A stretch of DNA of 64,000 bases from Veronia pacifica. GTDB lineage: Bacteria > Pseudomonadota > Gammaproteobacteria > Enterobacterales > Vibrionaceae. The stretch lies in assembly GCF_001707825.1 (NCBI RefSeq), contig NZ_LYBM01000003.1:1-64000 (forward strand), written 5' to 3'. The position numbers and the translations under genes are program-made. Below are positions 18,112 through 26,775 of the stretch, in pieces. The notes beneath the pieces were generated by a model. The model worked only from the letters and a program-made list of their open reading frames with translations. It did not search any database and was not told the DNA's origin. Position 1 is the stretch's first letter. Every line of letters starts with the position of its first letter.

Positions 18112-19332
18112 ATGTCGCGTTCCCATAAAAAGCTACTTACCGCAATATTTCTGGACTCTCCGGGTCTTTTCTTTGTGAACTTCATAACTCCTGTGGTGAT
18201 GCATCAGCAATTTCATTTAGAGGGATGGCAGCTTGGGCTGATATTTTCCCTTCAGGCTATCGGAGCCGTTGTTGCCTCAGGTCTGTTTGCCTTAGTGTTG
18301 AGTAAATCTTTCAGTAAGCGCAGTATCATATCAATAGCATCGTTGAATAAATGTCTCGCTTATTTGATTCTATTCTTTGGCATTATTAGTCAAGAGCTTA
18401 CCGCTATTGTTATATCACTGATTGTTCTGGGTGCCAGTTCAGCGATCTTTACGTTGTGTTGGGAAACACATATCGCTGAAGACAAAAGCACTCAGGCCAA
18501 AGGTGAGCTTATTGGTCAGTGCTTTAAGTGGACTGGCATCAGCCAAATGATAGGTTCAACTATTGCTTTTACTATGATGGGGATGAACTACGGTCACTTA
18601 CTGTCACAAGGTGATCAGATCATGGGAATCGTCATTTTTGCTATCGCCAGTGGATTTGCGGGTATATTCGGTAGATTGGCAATGTCACCCGCTCTTCCTC
18701 AACATCTTAGGCACTCTCTAGCTGAAAAAACACAAGATAAAGGTAATGTGGTTTTGATTGGCCTTCTTGCACTGGTGTTACTGGGACAAACGTCAGGATC
18801 TATGGTCGCGCCGTTTCTTGAGATGCATCTGCTCGAAAAATTAAATATTACCGATATCTCACAGCTATCTCTCGCATACGTGCCTGGCGCCATGTTATCG
18901 CTGCTATTCGCAGAAAAACTTGGCAAACTGGTGGATAATCTCAAGCCTGCTCATTTTTTTGCGATATTCGTCAGTGTCGGTGCGGTATCAAGCTGGCTCT
19001 TGGTGCAAACTGACTCACTATGGCAGGTTAGTCTGCTGTTTATGGTTGACTCAACCATTATCGTATCTGTTAGCATTATGTTGCTAAAACTGGTCTCGGA
19101 ACTTTCGCCTCACCGCGTCGAAAACGGCTTAAGTGCGCTGTCTCTAGTCAGTAGTGTGGGCGCTATTATTGGTCCAGCACTGGGCGGTTTCGTCTGGAGC
19201 GCAGAAACCACAGAGGGTCCAATTTGGTTATCTGTTGGTATCGATTTTACAGTCGCACTTCTCGGCTTCTCTCTCTTTACACTGCTCACCCAAAAAGAGA
19301 TAAAGCTTATCCACAGCAAATCTTCGTTCTAG
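18112..19332 (+). CDS. MFS family transporter
   Basis: A protein of about 406 residues with twelve predicted membrane helices, of the major facilitator superfamily. The N-terminal half contains FFVNFITPVVMHQQFHLEGWQ and a second helix pair typical of drug/proton antiporters; no substrate can be named. The frame is open from ATG 18070, but no ribosome site precedes that codon; ATG 18112 has GAGAG shortly upstream and begins MSRSHKK, a common MFS start, so I choose it. It stands alone and ends before the converging cio genes. Confidence 0.8.
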   Translation: MSRSHKKLLTAIFLDSPGLFFVNFITPVVMHQQFHLEGWQLGLIFSLQAIGAVVASGLFALVLSKSFSKRSIISIASLNKCLAYLILFFGIISQELTAIVISLIVLGASSAIFTLCWETHIAEDKSTQAKGELIGQCFKWTGISQMIGSTIAFTMMGMNYGHLLSQGDQIMGIVIFAIASGFAGIFGRLAMSPALPQHLRHSLAEKTQDKGNVVLIGLLALVLLGQTSGSMVAPFLEMHLLEKLNITDISQLSLAYVPGAMLSLLFAEKLGKLVDNLKPAHFFAIFVSVGAVSSWLLVQTDSLWQVSLLFMVDSTIIVSVSIMLLKLVSELSPHRVENGLSALSLVSSVGAIIGPALGGFVWSAETTEGPIWLSVGIDFTVALLGFSLFTLLTQKEIKLIHSKSSF

Positions 19333-19462
19333 TTCAATAAGCGGAACCTGCAAAACTGCGGGTTTCGGATAGATATTGAAAAGCTTTACAAATCACTATG
19401 TGAAGAAGAGATGAGTTCTCACCCTGCTGGACTATGGTTAGCACTGCTAGTGCTTATCGGCA

Positions 19463-19579
19463 TTACCCATACATCATAAAACCAACAAACCACTTAAATG
19501 CATAACCAATAGTACTGACAGTGATCACACCGCCAGCCCACAGACAGATAAACCACAACCAAGGACGGACTTTATTCAT
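19463..19579 (-). CDS. DUF2474-like small subunit of bd oxidase (CioX/CydX role)
   Basis: A 38-residue single-helix protein, too short for most gene callers. It begins MNKVRPWLWFICLWAGG and ends FVGFMMYG. The pattern (basic start, Trp-rich helix, small residues, Val/Thr run) matches the DUF2474 family that follows cioAB genes and fills the CydX role of stabilising the oxidase. Its ATG lies inside the last codons of cioB, overlapping by eight bases, so translation should be coupled. Confidence 0.75.
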   Translation of the reverse strand: MNKVRPWLWFICLWAGGVITVSTIGYAFKWFVGFMMYG

Positions 19580-20576
19580 GGTAGCCTTCATCAGAACTCA
19601 CCTTGCCTCTAAACACCCAATACGAATACGCTGTATAAGCAATGATCATCGGTAGAAGAATCACAGCACCGGCTAGCAGAAACTTGAGGCTATTGTCTGG
19701 TGCGGCTGCCTCCCAGAGAGTGATCTCCCTTGGCACAAGATAAGGAAAAACACTGATAGCAAAGCCAGCGAACGCCATAAGGTATAATCCCAGTGTGCAA
19801 AAGTACGCCCTAAGAGGTTTTTGCACATTGAGTGAGTGCCACAGCTCGTAAGCACACCAAGCGGATACAGCTGGTATAACGAAAAACAACAGGGAGTTTG
19901 GGAAGCTAAACCAGCGTTGCGCGATAGGCTCGGACATTAGGGGCAGCCATACACTGACAATCCCTATCGTGCCTAAAAACCACAGCGTTAACTTTTTGCA
20001 TCTTGCGTACAGCATCTGTTCAAGATGACCGGATGTTTTAACCAAAAGCCAACATCCCCCTAGCAGGGTATAGCCGAAGGTTACTGCAATCCCGCAGAAA
20101 ACAGTAAAGGGAGATAACCAGTCAAACCAGCCACCAGCATATTGACGACCGTCAACCTCTATCCCTTGTAACAAGGTACCGAGTATCAGGCCTTGCGAAA
20201 ATGTGGCCGTTAACGACCCGCCACAGAACGACCAGTCCCATAAGTATCTGCCCGCTTTGGTACGATAGCGATATTCAAATGCTACGCCTCTGAATATCAA
20301 ACCCAAAAGCATGGCAATAATTGGCGCATAGACAGCTGGCATAACCACAGCGTAAGCCAGCGGGAAAACCGCAAACAAACCGCCACCGCCCAAAATTAGC
20401 CATGTCTCATTACCATCCCAAATAGGCGCTATCGAGTTCATGGCGGAGTCTTTGTCATGATCATTCAGGGTCGGGAAAAGTATCCCGACACCCAAATCAA
20501 AACCGTCTAAAATGACGTATGCCAACACAGCAAACGCAATCAGCCCAGCCCAGATTAACGCGTAGTCCAACTCCAT
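19572..20576 (-). CDS. cioB: Cyanide-insensitive type cytochrome bd oxidase subunit II
   Basis: A 334-residue membrane subunit of a bd-type quinol oxidase. It starts MELDYALIWAGLIAF and includes ILDGFDLGVGIL and APIWDGNETWLILGGGG, the conserved CydB blocks. The length and the paired DUF2474-like gene point to the CIO subfamily. It begins three bases after cioA ends, so the order cioA-cioB-small subunit forms one operon. Confidence 0.92.
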   Translation of the reverse strand: MELDYALIWAGLIAFAVLAYVILDGFDLGVGILFPTLNDHDKDSAMNSIAPIWDGNETWLILGGGGLFAVFPLAYAVVMPAVYAPIIAMLLGLIFRGVAFEYRYRTKAGRYLWDWSFCGGSLTATFSQGLILGTLLQGIEVDGRQYAGGWFDWLSPFTVFCGIAVTFGYTLLGGCWLLVKTSGHLEQMLYARCKKLTLWFLGTIGIVSVWLPLMSEPIAQRWFSFPNSLLFFVIPAVSAWCAYELWHSLNVQKPLRAYFCTLGLYLMAFAGFAISVFPYLVPREITLWEAAAPDNSLKFLLAGAVILLPMIIAYTAYSYWVFRGKVSSDEGYHE

Positions 20577-20579
20577 ATT

Positions 20580-22001
20580 TTACCCCTTGCCCGATGTCGG
20601 TGCAGGTTTGAGAGGGTGGCTACTGGCCAGTGTCGACGCTTCAACTGGCGAAAGCCGCGTGATGATTCGACCATCGAAATCTTCCTCGTACTTGGTCGGC
20701 GACTTCTTCATCAATCTAAGGATATAGAAGATACCCGCACCAAATATCAGGAAATACACCACGACGAAAGCAGCCAGTGAAGCACCTACGGCAGGCGCAT
20801 CAATCGGCGACACCGACTGCGCTGTCGTGAGATATCCATAAACGGTGTAGGGCTGCCTGCCAACTTCTGTCGTTACCCATCCAGCAAGGATGGCGACAAA
20901 ACCTAGCGGAGAAGACAGTAAGCAGAGCTTGAGAAACCAAGGCGTTTCATAGAGGGCTTTCCTTTTGCGTAGCCACAGACTCGCGACACCGATGAACAGC
21001 ATGAGGAATCCGATACCTACCATGATCCTGAAGCTCCAGAAAACGATCGCTACCGGAGGGCGCTCCTCTTTGGGGACTGAGTCCAATCCCTTTATTTCGC
21101 CATTGATATCATGTGTCAGGATGATACTGCCTAACTTCGGAATCTCGATTTTATAATCAACCATCTCGGTCTCTTCATTGGGGATACCGAACAGAATCAA
21201 TGGCGCACCTCGCTGAGTCTCAAAGTGCCCTTCCATTGCAGCCACTTTGACAGGCTGGTGTTCCAACGTGTTAAGCCCGTGAACATCGCCAGCCACTATC
21301 TGGAGTGGAGTGACGATAGCCGCCATCCACATCGCCATAGAGAGGCTCACTTTCGCTAACGAATTGTGCGGCGCTTTTAGCAGGTGATATGCCCCGACGC
21401 CACCGACGACAAACGCCGTTGTCAGGTATGCAGCGAGTACCATGTGTACAAGACGGTACGGGAATGATGGGTTAAAGACCACTTCAAACCAGTCAGTGAC
21501 AATAAATCGCCCCATTTCATCTATTTCGAACCCAGCGGGGGTTTGCATCCAGCTGTTTACCGCGAGTATCCAGGTTGCGGATAACAAGGTTCCCCCAGCA
21601 ACAACGGCAACAGCAAAGAAATGCAGTTTTTCACCTACGCGGGACCGCCCAAACAGCATGATGCCGAGGAACCCCGCCTCAAGAAAAAACGCTGTAAGGA
21701 CTTCATAGCCCATGAGTGGCCCTAATACAGGCCCGGTTTTATCAGAAAATACCCCCCAGTTAGTCCCAAACTGGTAGCTCATAACAATGCCGCTGACGAC
21801 GCCCATGCCGAAAGCAACTGCGAAGATTTTTGTCCAGTATTTTGACAGTTCCAGATATTTGTGGTCGCGGGTTTTCAAATGGAGCGCTTCAAGGACCATA
21901 ATGTAGCTGGCAAGTCCGATAGAAAACGCAGGAAAGATAATGTGAAATGATACCGTGAACGCAAATTGAATTCTGGCCAGGTCTATAGCGAGTTCGCTCA
22001 T
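20580..22001 (-). CDS. cioA: Cyanide-insensitive type cytochrome bd oxidase subunit I
   Basis: A 473-residue membrane subunit that carries the haems and oxidises quinol. It begins MSELAIDLARIQFAFTVSFH with the haem ligand His, and contains GWVTTEVGRQPYTVYGYLTT, the conserved block near the third ligand. The Q-loop is short, as in CioA. The frame extends to 22022, but ATG 22001 has a GGAAAGGA ribosome site, so I use it. Bd oxidases of this type support respiration with high oxygen affinity or under cyanide, complementing the cyo bo3 oxidase in this window. Confidence 0.92.
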   Translation of the reverse strand: MSELAIDLARIQFAFTVSFHIIFPAFSIGLASYIMVLEALHLKTRDHKYLELSKYWTKIFAVAFGMGVVSGIVMSYQFGTNWGVFSDKTGPVLGPLMGYEVLTAFFLEAGFLGIMLFGRSRVGEKLHFFAVAVVAGGTLLSATWILAVNSWMQTPAGFEIDEMGRFIVTDWFEVVFNPSFPYRLVHMVLAAYLTTAFVVGGVGAYHLLKAPHNSLAKVSLSMAMWMAAIVTPLQIVAGDVHGLNTLEHQPVKVAAMEGHFETQRGAPLILFGIPNEETEMVDYKIEIPKLGSIILTHDINGEIKGLDSVPKEERPPVAIVFWSFRIMVGIGFLMLFIGVASLWLRKRKALYETPWFLKLCLLSSPLGFVAILAGWVTTEVGRQPYTVYGYLTTAQSVSPIDAPAVGASLAAFVVVYFLIFGAGIFYILRLMKKSPTKYEEDFDGRIITRLSPVEASTLASSHPLKPAPTSGKG

Positions 22002-22653
22002 ATCCTTTCCACCTCGTACCAATAACCCTGTTAATTATGTATAAGAATAGACATACGATCACCTAATCGCGGTTATTTATACTGATTTTTAACCAAATAT
22101 ATGGCTACAGAGAGAAAGCAAGTCGATGTTTATGCGACGTTTGCAGAATAATGTACTAATTGAAGACAGCTTAAAAGGTATTAATTAGTGTTAATCTAAT
22201 GGTGATACAGAGCACGTTTTTATTCGAATAAAGTCAATTTTTACAAAATAAAAGCTTAGTTAAAGTGAGGTAATTAGACGTTTTGTAAAGGCTTAATCAC
22301 AAATCATTAGCGTGCTCATTAATCCAGAAACGCTTTTCAAAATAGTGAAATGATTCAGTTAAAACAAAAGTGAGAAACGCCTGAGAAAAACGTAAAGATT
22401 GCTCAATGATTGCACATTGGCAGAGAACTTCCGGGGACATTTGCGTGCCCTCTCAATGTTAAATATCCGTACAACATCACTTCAAACTCAGAGTGAGTTG
22501 CGTCATTAACACATGTTTGAGCCATGTCGACTGACCGAAAATGCCACCTTTTTACAGGCAGCCTTCGACATCATTCTATTGATAGATTTGCCAATATTGA
22601 TATCTGCATCTTTTATTTAAAGAAGAGAAAATCGTGGATTTAAATAATTAATT
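22002..22653. other. Intergenic region between cioA and pxpB
   Basis: About 650 AT-rich bases holding the divergent promoters of cioA and pxpB. I see no ORF, RNA gene or clear regulatory palindrome, and no good FNR site. Confidence 0.5.
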
Positions 22654-23352
22654 ATGCCGACAGCAACGATACAGCACGTCAATGAGACATCGTTAATTGT
22701 CTACTTCGACAGAGAACCTAACACAGACACGAGTACAATGGTCCGCCGAGGATTTATGGCGATAGAGCAACATTTATCGCAATATGTACTCGATATGATC
22801 CCCTCTTATCACTCTATTCTCGTGACGTTTAACCCCGAATCAATCTCTGGATCGTTACTTCAAACTGACATTGAAAAAGCACTCGAGGCTGCACCGTTTT
22901 TAGGAGGAGCGGGAGCCAACAACCGAATTTCAATCCCTGTCTATTACGGACCGGATGTGGGCTGGGATATTGAAGATGTAGCCGACCAATGTGCCCTATC
23001 CGTTTCTGAAGTCATACAACTCCATACGACGATGGCATACCGTGTTTTAGCTGTCGGTTTTTCACCTGGATTTGGTTATCTGGGTGAAACTGATCCCCGT
23101 CTTTCAATGCCCCGCAAAAACACGCCTCGACTCAGTGTACCGGCTGGTTGCGTTGCAATCTCTGAAAGACAAACTGCTGTATACCCCTCATCTTCACCGG
23201 GGGGGTGGCACATTATTGGCAGAACGCCAATGGTGATGTTTGACTGGCAACAATCTCCTCCGGCAAGACTTTCCGTTGGAGACGAGGTGAATTTTGAACC
23301 CATAACGAAAGAAGAATATATCGCACTTGGAGGACAGACTGATGATGCTTGA
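22654..23352 (+). CDS. pxpB: 5-oxoprolinase subunit PxpB
   Basis: A 232-residue KipI-family protein. The blocks IPVYYGPDVGWDIEDVA, YRVLAVGFSPGFGYLGETD and PRKNTPRLSVPAG are typical of PxpB, which with PxpC and PxpA hydrolyses 5-oxoproline (pyroglutamate) to glutamate using ATP. The stop overlaps pxpC by 11 bases. The third subunit, PxpA (LamB/YcsF family), is not adjacent on either side. Confidence 0.92.
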   Translation: MPTATIQHVNETSLIVYFDREPNTDTSTMVRRGFMAIEQHLSQYVLDMIPSYHSILVTFNPESISGSLLQTDIEKALEAAPFLGGAGANNRISIPVYYGPDVGWDIEDVADQCALSVSEVIQLHTTMAYRVLAVGFSPGFGYLGETDPRLSMPRKNTPRLSVPAGCVAISERQTAVYPSSSPGGWHIIGRTPMVMFDWQQSPPARLSVGDEVNFEPITKEEYIALGGQTDDA

Positions 23353-24265
23353 GGTTTTGCAGCCGGGACCACTTAGTCTGTTACAGGATAAAGGCCGCTT
23401 TGGTTTCCAAGATCAGGGGATAACGACTGGCGGTCCAATGGATGAGCATGCCTATGCGTGGGGAAATTGGCTTCTGGGCAATTCCGAGGATGCCACACAG
23501 GTTGAGATCACTTTGGGTATGGCCGCGTTTTTATTTCACCAGTCAATTAAATTTGCACTCACTGGGGCAGACCTTTCAGCATCTTTAGATGGCAAACCTA
23601 TATTTCCTTGGTTTACTTATCAGGCTCAGGCTGGCAGCACGCTTAAGTTTGGCCGTCCTTGCAGTGGGATGCGCACCTATCTTTCAGTGCAGGGTGGATT
23701 TAAGGTTGGGCCAGTGCTCGGAAGCACGTCGACGGTATGCAGAGAAGGTATTGGCGGTTTAGATGGACAAGGTAAAAAACTTGAGCAGGGCGATCAGTTG
23801 CCACTACGAGCTAATGTAAATAGGTCAACAAACAAGGTTCCCCGTTGGGCAATTCCTGACTACGAAAAGCCAATAAAACTCGGTGTGATCCTCGGTTATC
23901 AATGTGAATTATTTTCTGACAGTGCGAAACAAGCATTTTTTTCCACTCCCTTTCGAATTTCTCAACACAGTGATCGAATGGGCTTCAGGCTTGAGGGCCA
24001 AGAAATAGCGGCCGATGACTATGATCTTGTCTCCGAAGGGGTTGGTTTTGGTTCAATTCAAATTCCCCCTGATGGTCAGCCAATCGTTTTGATGAAAGAC
24101 AGACAGACTATTGGCGGCTATCCAAAAATCGGGGCCTTATCCTCGCTTTGCGCAGGGCAGCTTTCACAACGTAGACCGGGTACAAAGGTGTTTTTTACAC
24201 CTATGAGTCTTGCTCAAGCAGAATCAGACTTAAGACTATTTCGTCAAGTCGTCAGTCGGAGATGA
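23342..24265 (+). CDS. pxpC: 5-oxoprolinase subunit PxpC
   Basis: A KipA-family protein of 307 residues. MLEVLQPGPLSLLQDKGRFG and the block ITTGGPMDEHAYAWGNWLLGN (landmark) together with DRMGFRLEG and PIVLMKDRQTIGGYPKIG are diagnostic of the biotin-dependent carboxylase-like fold of PxpC. The frame is open from TTG 23327; ATG 23342 has GGAGG eight bases upstream, so I choose it. It is coupled to pxpB by overlap. Confidence 0.92.
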   Translation: MMLEVLQPGPLSLLQDKGRFGFQDQGITTGGPMDEHAYAWGNWLLGNSEDATQVEITLGMAAFLFHQSIKFALTGADLSASLDGKPIFPWFTYQAQAGSTLKFGRPCSGMRTYLSVQGGFKVGPVLGSTSTVCREGIGGLDGQGKKLEQGDQLPLRANVNRSTNKVPRWAIPDYEKPIKLGVILGYQCELFSDSAKQAFFSTPFRISQHSDRMGFRLEGQEIAADDYDLVSEGVGFGSIQIPPDGQPIVLMKDRQTIGGYPKIGALSSLCAGQLSQRRPGTKVFFTPMSLAQAESDLRLFRQVVSRR

Positions 24266-24448
24266 CCGTCAAGACCGGAATGATCAATTAAGCATTAAGA
24301 CCTAATTTAGGGCAATTATCACGAGAGGAAATACTGCCTCACAATCGATAATATATTAATAAACCTTTATTTACGGTGTGAACAACCGACATGCATACCC
24401 TATATTAGAGTAAAAATTCCAATCTATAATCCATGTTAAGGGACAAGC

Positions 24449-25756
24449 ATGACTGGACTCACTTCACCTCTAACGCTGCCTTGCGGCGCGGTAATAAAGA
24501 ACAGAATAGCCAAGTCAGCGATGACTGAAGGTCTCGCAAATATTCATGGCCGCGCCAACAAACGTCATACTACCCTTTATAAACGTTGGGCAGAGGGAGG
24601 CACAGGACTACTTATCACTGGAAATGCAATGGTTGACCATCGATTCTTGGAACGACCGGGGAATGTTGTGCTGACAGCTGAAAATGGTACTGAGCACCTC
24701 ACGGATTGGGCTAAGGCAGGTCAGACAAACGATACCCACATTTGGACACAGATTTCACATCCAGGTCGCCAGTGCGCACGGATTGTCTCCATGACCCCAC
24801 AATCTCCATCAGAAGTTAAGCTGGATATACTCAACAATTTCGGTAAACCGAAAGCCATGACTGAAGAAGACATTCAGCTTGCAATCCAGAATTATATTAC
24901 GGCGGCTAAACTCTCGATTGAGTCGGGTTTTACCGGTGTTCAAATACACGGCGCACACGGTTATCTGATCAGTCAGTTTTTATCGCCTGTCACAAATAAA
25001 CGCGACGACCAGTGGGGCGGCTCATTGGAAAACAGAGCTCGTTTTCTACTGGAAGTGGTCAGGGGCGTAAGAGAGGCACTCGGACCCAAAACACCAGTTG
25101 CCGTTAAACTCAACTCTGCCGATTTTCAAAAAGGCGGCTTCACGCTTGATGAAAGCGCGAAGGTTGCCGTCTGGCTTGCGGATAGTGGTATAGATTTGCT
25201 TGAGATTTCGGGTGGTACTTACGAACACGTTTCGTTTGTTGGCGGTAAAGGAGACGATAGCACCGCTGATGCACCACAGGTAGAAAAAAGGGAAAGCACT
25301 CGCAAGCGTGAAGCGTACTTTTTGGAATATGCGGAAGTCATCCAAAAAGCACTGGCCTCGTGCTCTCTTCGCGTACCTTTACTGGTGACAGGTGGTTTTC
25401 GATCCAGAGAAATGATGGAACAAGCAGTAGCAGAAATGGGTATTGACATGGTTGGGCTTGCCCGTCCACTATGTATCGACCCTGATTTCTCTAACAAGCT
25501 ACTCAGTAAAGACGTGGATCAATTGCCTGACCCTGTGTTGACGCTAGGTACAGGTTGGTTTGGCCCAACCAGCAGTTCCAACAGTATGCGGACTCTCAAC
25601 TCTCAAGCCGAAGTGACCTGGTATTACCGTCAAATCCTTCGTTTGTCAAAGGGTCAGATGCCAAAAGCAACCGTTAAGGCATCTAACGCATTACTCACCC
25701 ATTTTTTACGGGAATTTAATATTGGTATTCGCCGAAGGTTGTTTTCCAAAACCTGA
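24449..25756 (+). CDS. NADH:flavin oxidoreductase, Old Yellow Enzyme family
   Basis: A 435-residue FMN enzyme with the OYE TIM barrel. The FMN and active-site blocks are NRIAKSAMTEGLA, GGTGLLITGNAMVD, IHGAHGYLISQFLSP, and RDDQWGGSLENRARFLLEVV; the barrel ends with VGLARPLCIDPDF. The NAD-binding C-terminal half of the 2,4-dienoyl-CoA reductase type is absent; the extra 60 residues form a short helical tail. Substrates cannot be named. AAGGGA precedes the start. It lies 180 bases after pxpC and may be separate from it. Confidence 0.88.
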   Translation: MTGLTSPLTLPCGAVIKNRIAKSAMTEGLANIHGRANKRHTTLYKRWAEGGTGLLITGNAMVDHRFLERPGNVVLTAENGTEHLTDWAKAGQTNDTHIWTQISHPGRQCARIVSMTPQSPSEVKLDILNNFGKPKAMTEEDIQLAIQNYITAAKLSIESGFTGVQIHGAHGYLISQFLSPVTNKRDDQWGGSLENRARFLLEVVRGVREALGPKTPVAVKLNSADFQKGGFTLDESAKVAVWLADSGIDLLEISGGTYEHVSFVGGKGDDSTADAPQVEKRESTRKREAYFLEYAEVIQKALASCSLRVPLLVTGGFRSREMMEQAVAEMGIDMVGLARPLCIDPDFSNKLLSKDVDQLPDPVLTLGTGWFGPTSSSNSMRTLNSQAEVTWYYRQILRLSKGQMPKATVKASNALLTHFLREFNIGIRRRLFSKT

Positions 25757-25923
25757 CACATTGCATGCGGTGAAATGAGGGTGATCGGCGTAAAAATCAA
25801 ATTCGTAATTACAATGTCACTAATGTGACAAGTACCAGCACGAAAGCGTAGCTTTAGACACAGATTACGACCATTTGATAAATGCAGCCGGACTATTATG
25901 TTCAGCAAATTCAGGAGTTTATA

Positions 25924-26115
25924 ATGAACGTTAATGAATTTGAAATCGGTATGTTGGTTGAGTGCCAGAAAGGTGTAGGCCGTGTGACCAAGATTAACAC
26001 CGGTGACAAAACTGTTGTCATAAATCAGCTAGATGGAGATGCCGATTTTGTTGTACCGTGCGACGAAATCCAACACCAACCCCAACTCCATGAAGGCTGT
26101 GAAACGTATTATTAA
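25924..26115 (+). CDS. Small acidic protein of unknown function
   Basis: A 63-residue protein, MNVNEFEIGMLVECQKGVG followed by RVTKINTGDKTVVINQLDG, that looks like a small SH3-like beta barrel (alternating hydrophobic strands with Gly turns), as in CarD/KOW-like folds. I do not recognise a named family. AGGAG at 25913-25917 supports this start over upstream codons. It has two Cys residues, and a hairpin terminator closes it. Confidence 0.7.
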   Translation: MNVNEFEIGMLVECQKGVGRVTKINTGDKTVVINQLDGDADFVVPCDEIQHQPQLHEGCETYY

Positions 26116-26149
26116 AGCTGTTCACTTCACGACTTACATCCAGTCATGC

Positions 26150-26177
26150 AAAGGCTCCCAGTGAGCCTTTTATTTTT
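26150..26177 (+). terminator. Terminator after the small acidic protein gene
   Basis: Stem AAAGGCTC with GAGCCTTT around CCAGT, then a T-rich run. Confidence 0.8.
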
Positions 26178-26259
26178 TCTTTTTCTTTCTTCTCTTACAC
26201 TTTGTTTTAAATGCCTGCTGCTACCCTCAGTATAAATGGATTTATGGACAAACTAGGGA

Positions 26260-26775
26260 ATGAAAAATCTTGTCGTACTCTTTCTGAGTGTGCCTTTTTT
26301 GAAGGGATGTACCAGCTTAACTGATATTTATTGTGATGACTTTTCACTTTTACCATTTAATACCTACAGCCTAATGAGTCATGCCAGTGAACAGGCTATA
26401 TCGCACCCGAAAGTGCATAACCAAGTCCGCCAAACCATGGCTGAAAAAGGATTGCAGTTGGATGAGCATAAAACAGATTTGTGGGTCAAACCGGGAGTGA
26501 GAAAACGCATTCAAACCACGATTTATCCACCAAGAAAAATACACAGTTTCCGCAATCCCGATCGACCAACAATTACTCCCCTCAAGACACATGTCGAAAT
26601 CGTCAATGAGGTATATGTTGAGCTGATCGAGCCTCAATCCCAAGGTGTCGTTTGGCGTTATCACGCTCAGCGCTTACGCGACCGACCAGCCATCAAGAAA
26701 TATGAAGATCCAGAACAAATTGCGGAAACTCTCGGTAAAATGTTATCTCGGGTACCACACAAAAAAACCAAATAA
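26260..26775 (+). CDS. DUF4136-like putative lipoprotein
   Basis: A 171-residue protein with a short N-terminal signal and a Cys in LKGC at residue 17, an imperfect lipobox since Lys occupies the -2 position. The fold pattern (FNTYSLM, a helical segment, PDL-like TDLWVKPG and a C-terminal strand ending VVWRYHAQ) resembles DUF4136 envelope lipoproteins, of unknown function. Its 3' end is converged on by the M4 protease reading frame, which overlaps it by 109 bases as annotated. Confidence 0.6.
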   Translation: MKNLVVLFLSVPFLKGCTSLTDIYCDDFSLLPFNTYSLMSHASEQAISHPKVHNQVRQTMAEKGLQLDEHKTDLWVKPGVRKRIQTTIYPPRKIHSFRNPDRPTITPLKTHVEIVNEVYVELIEPQSQGVVWRYHAQRLRDRPAIKKYEDPEQIAETLGKMLSRVPHKKTK

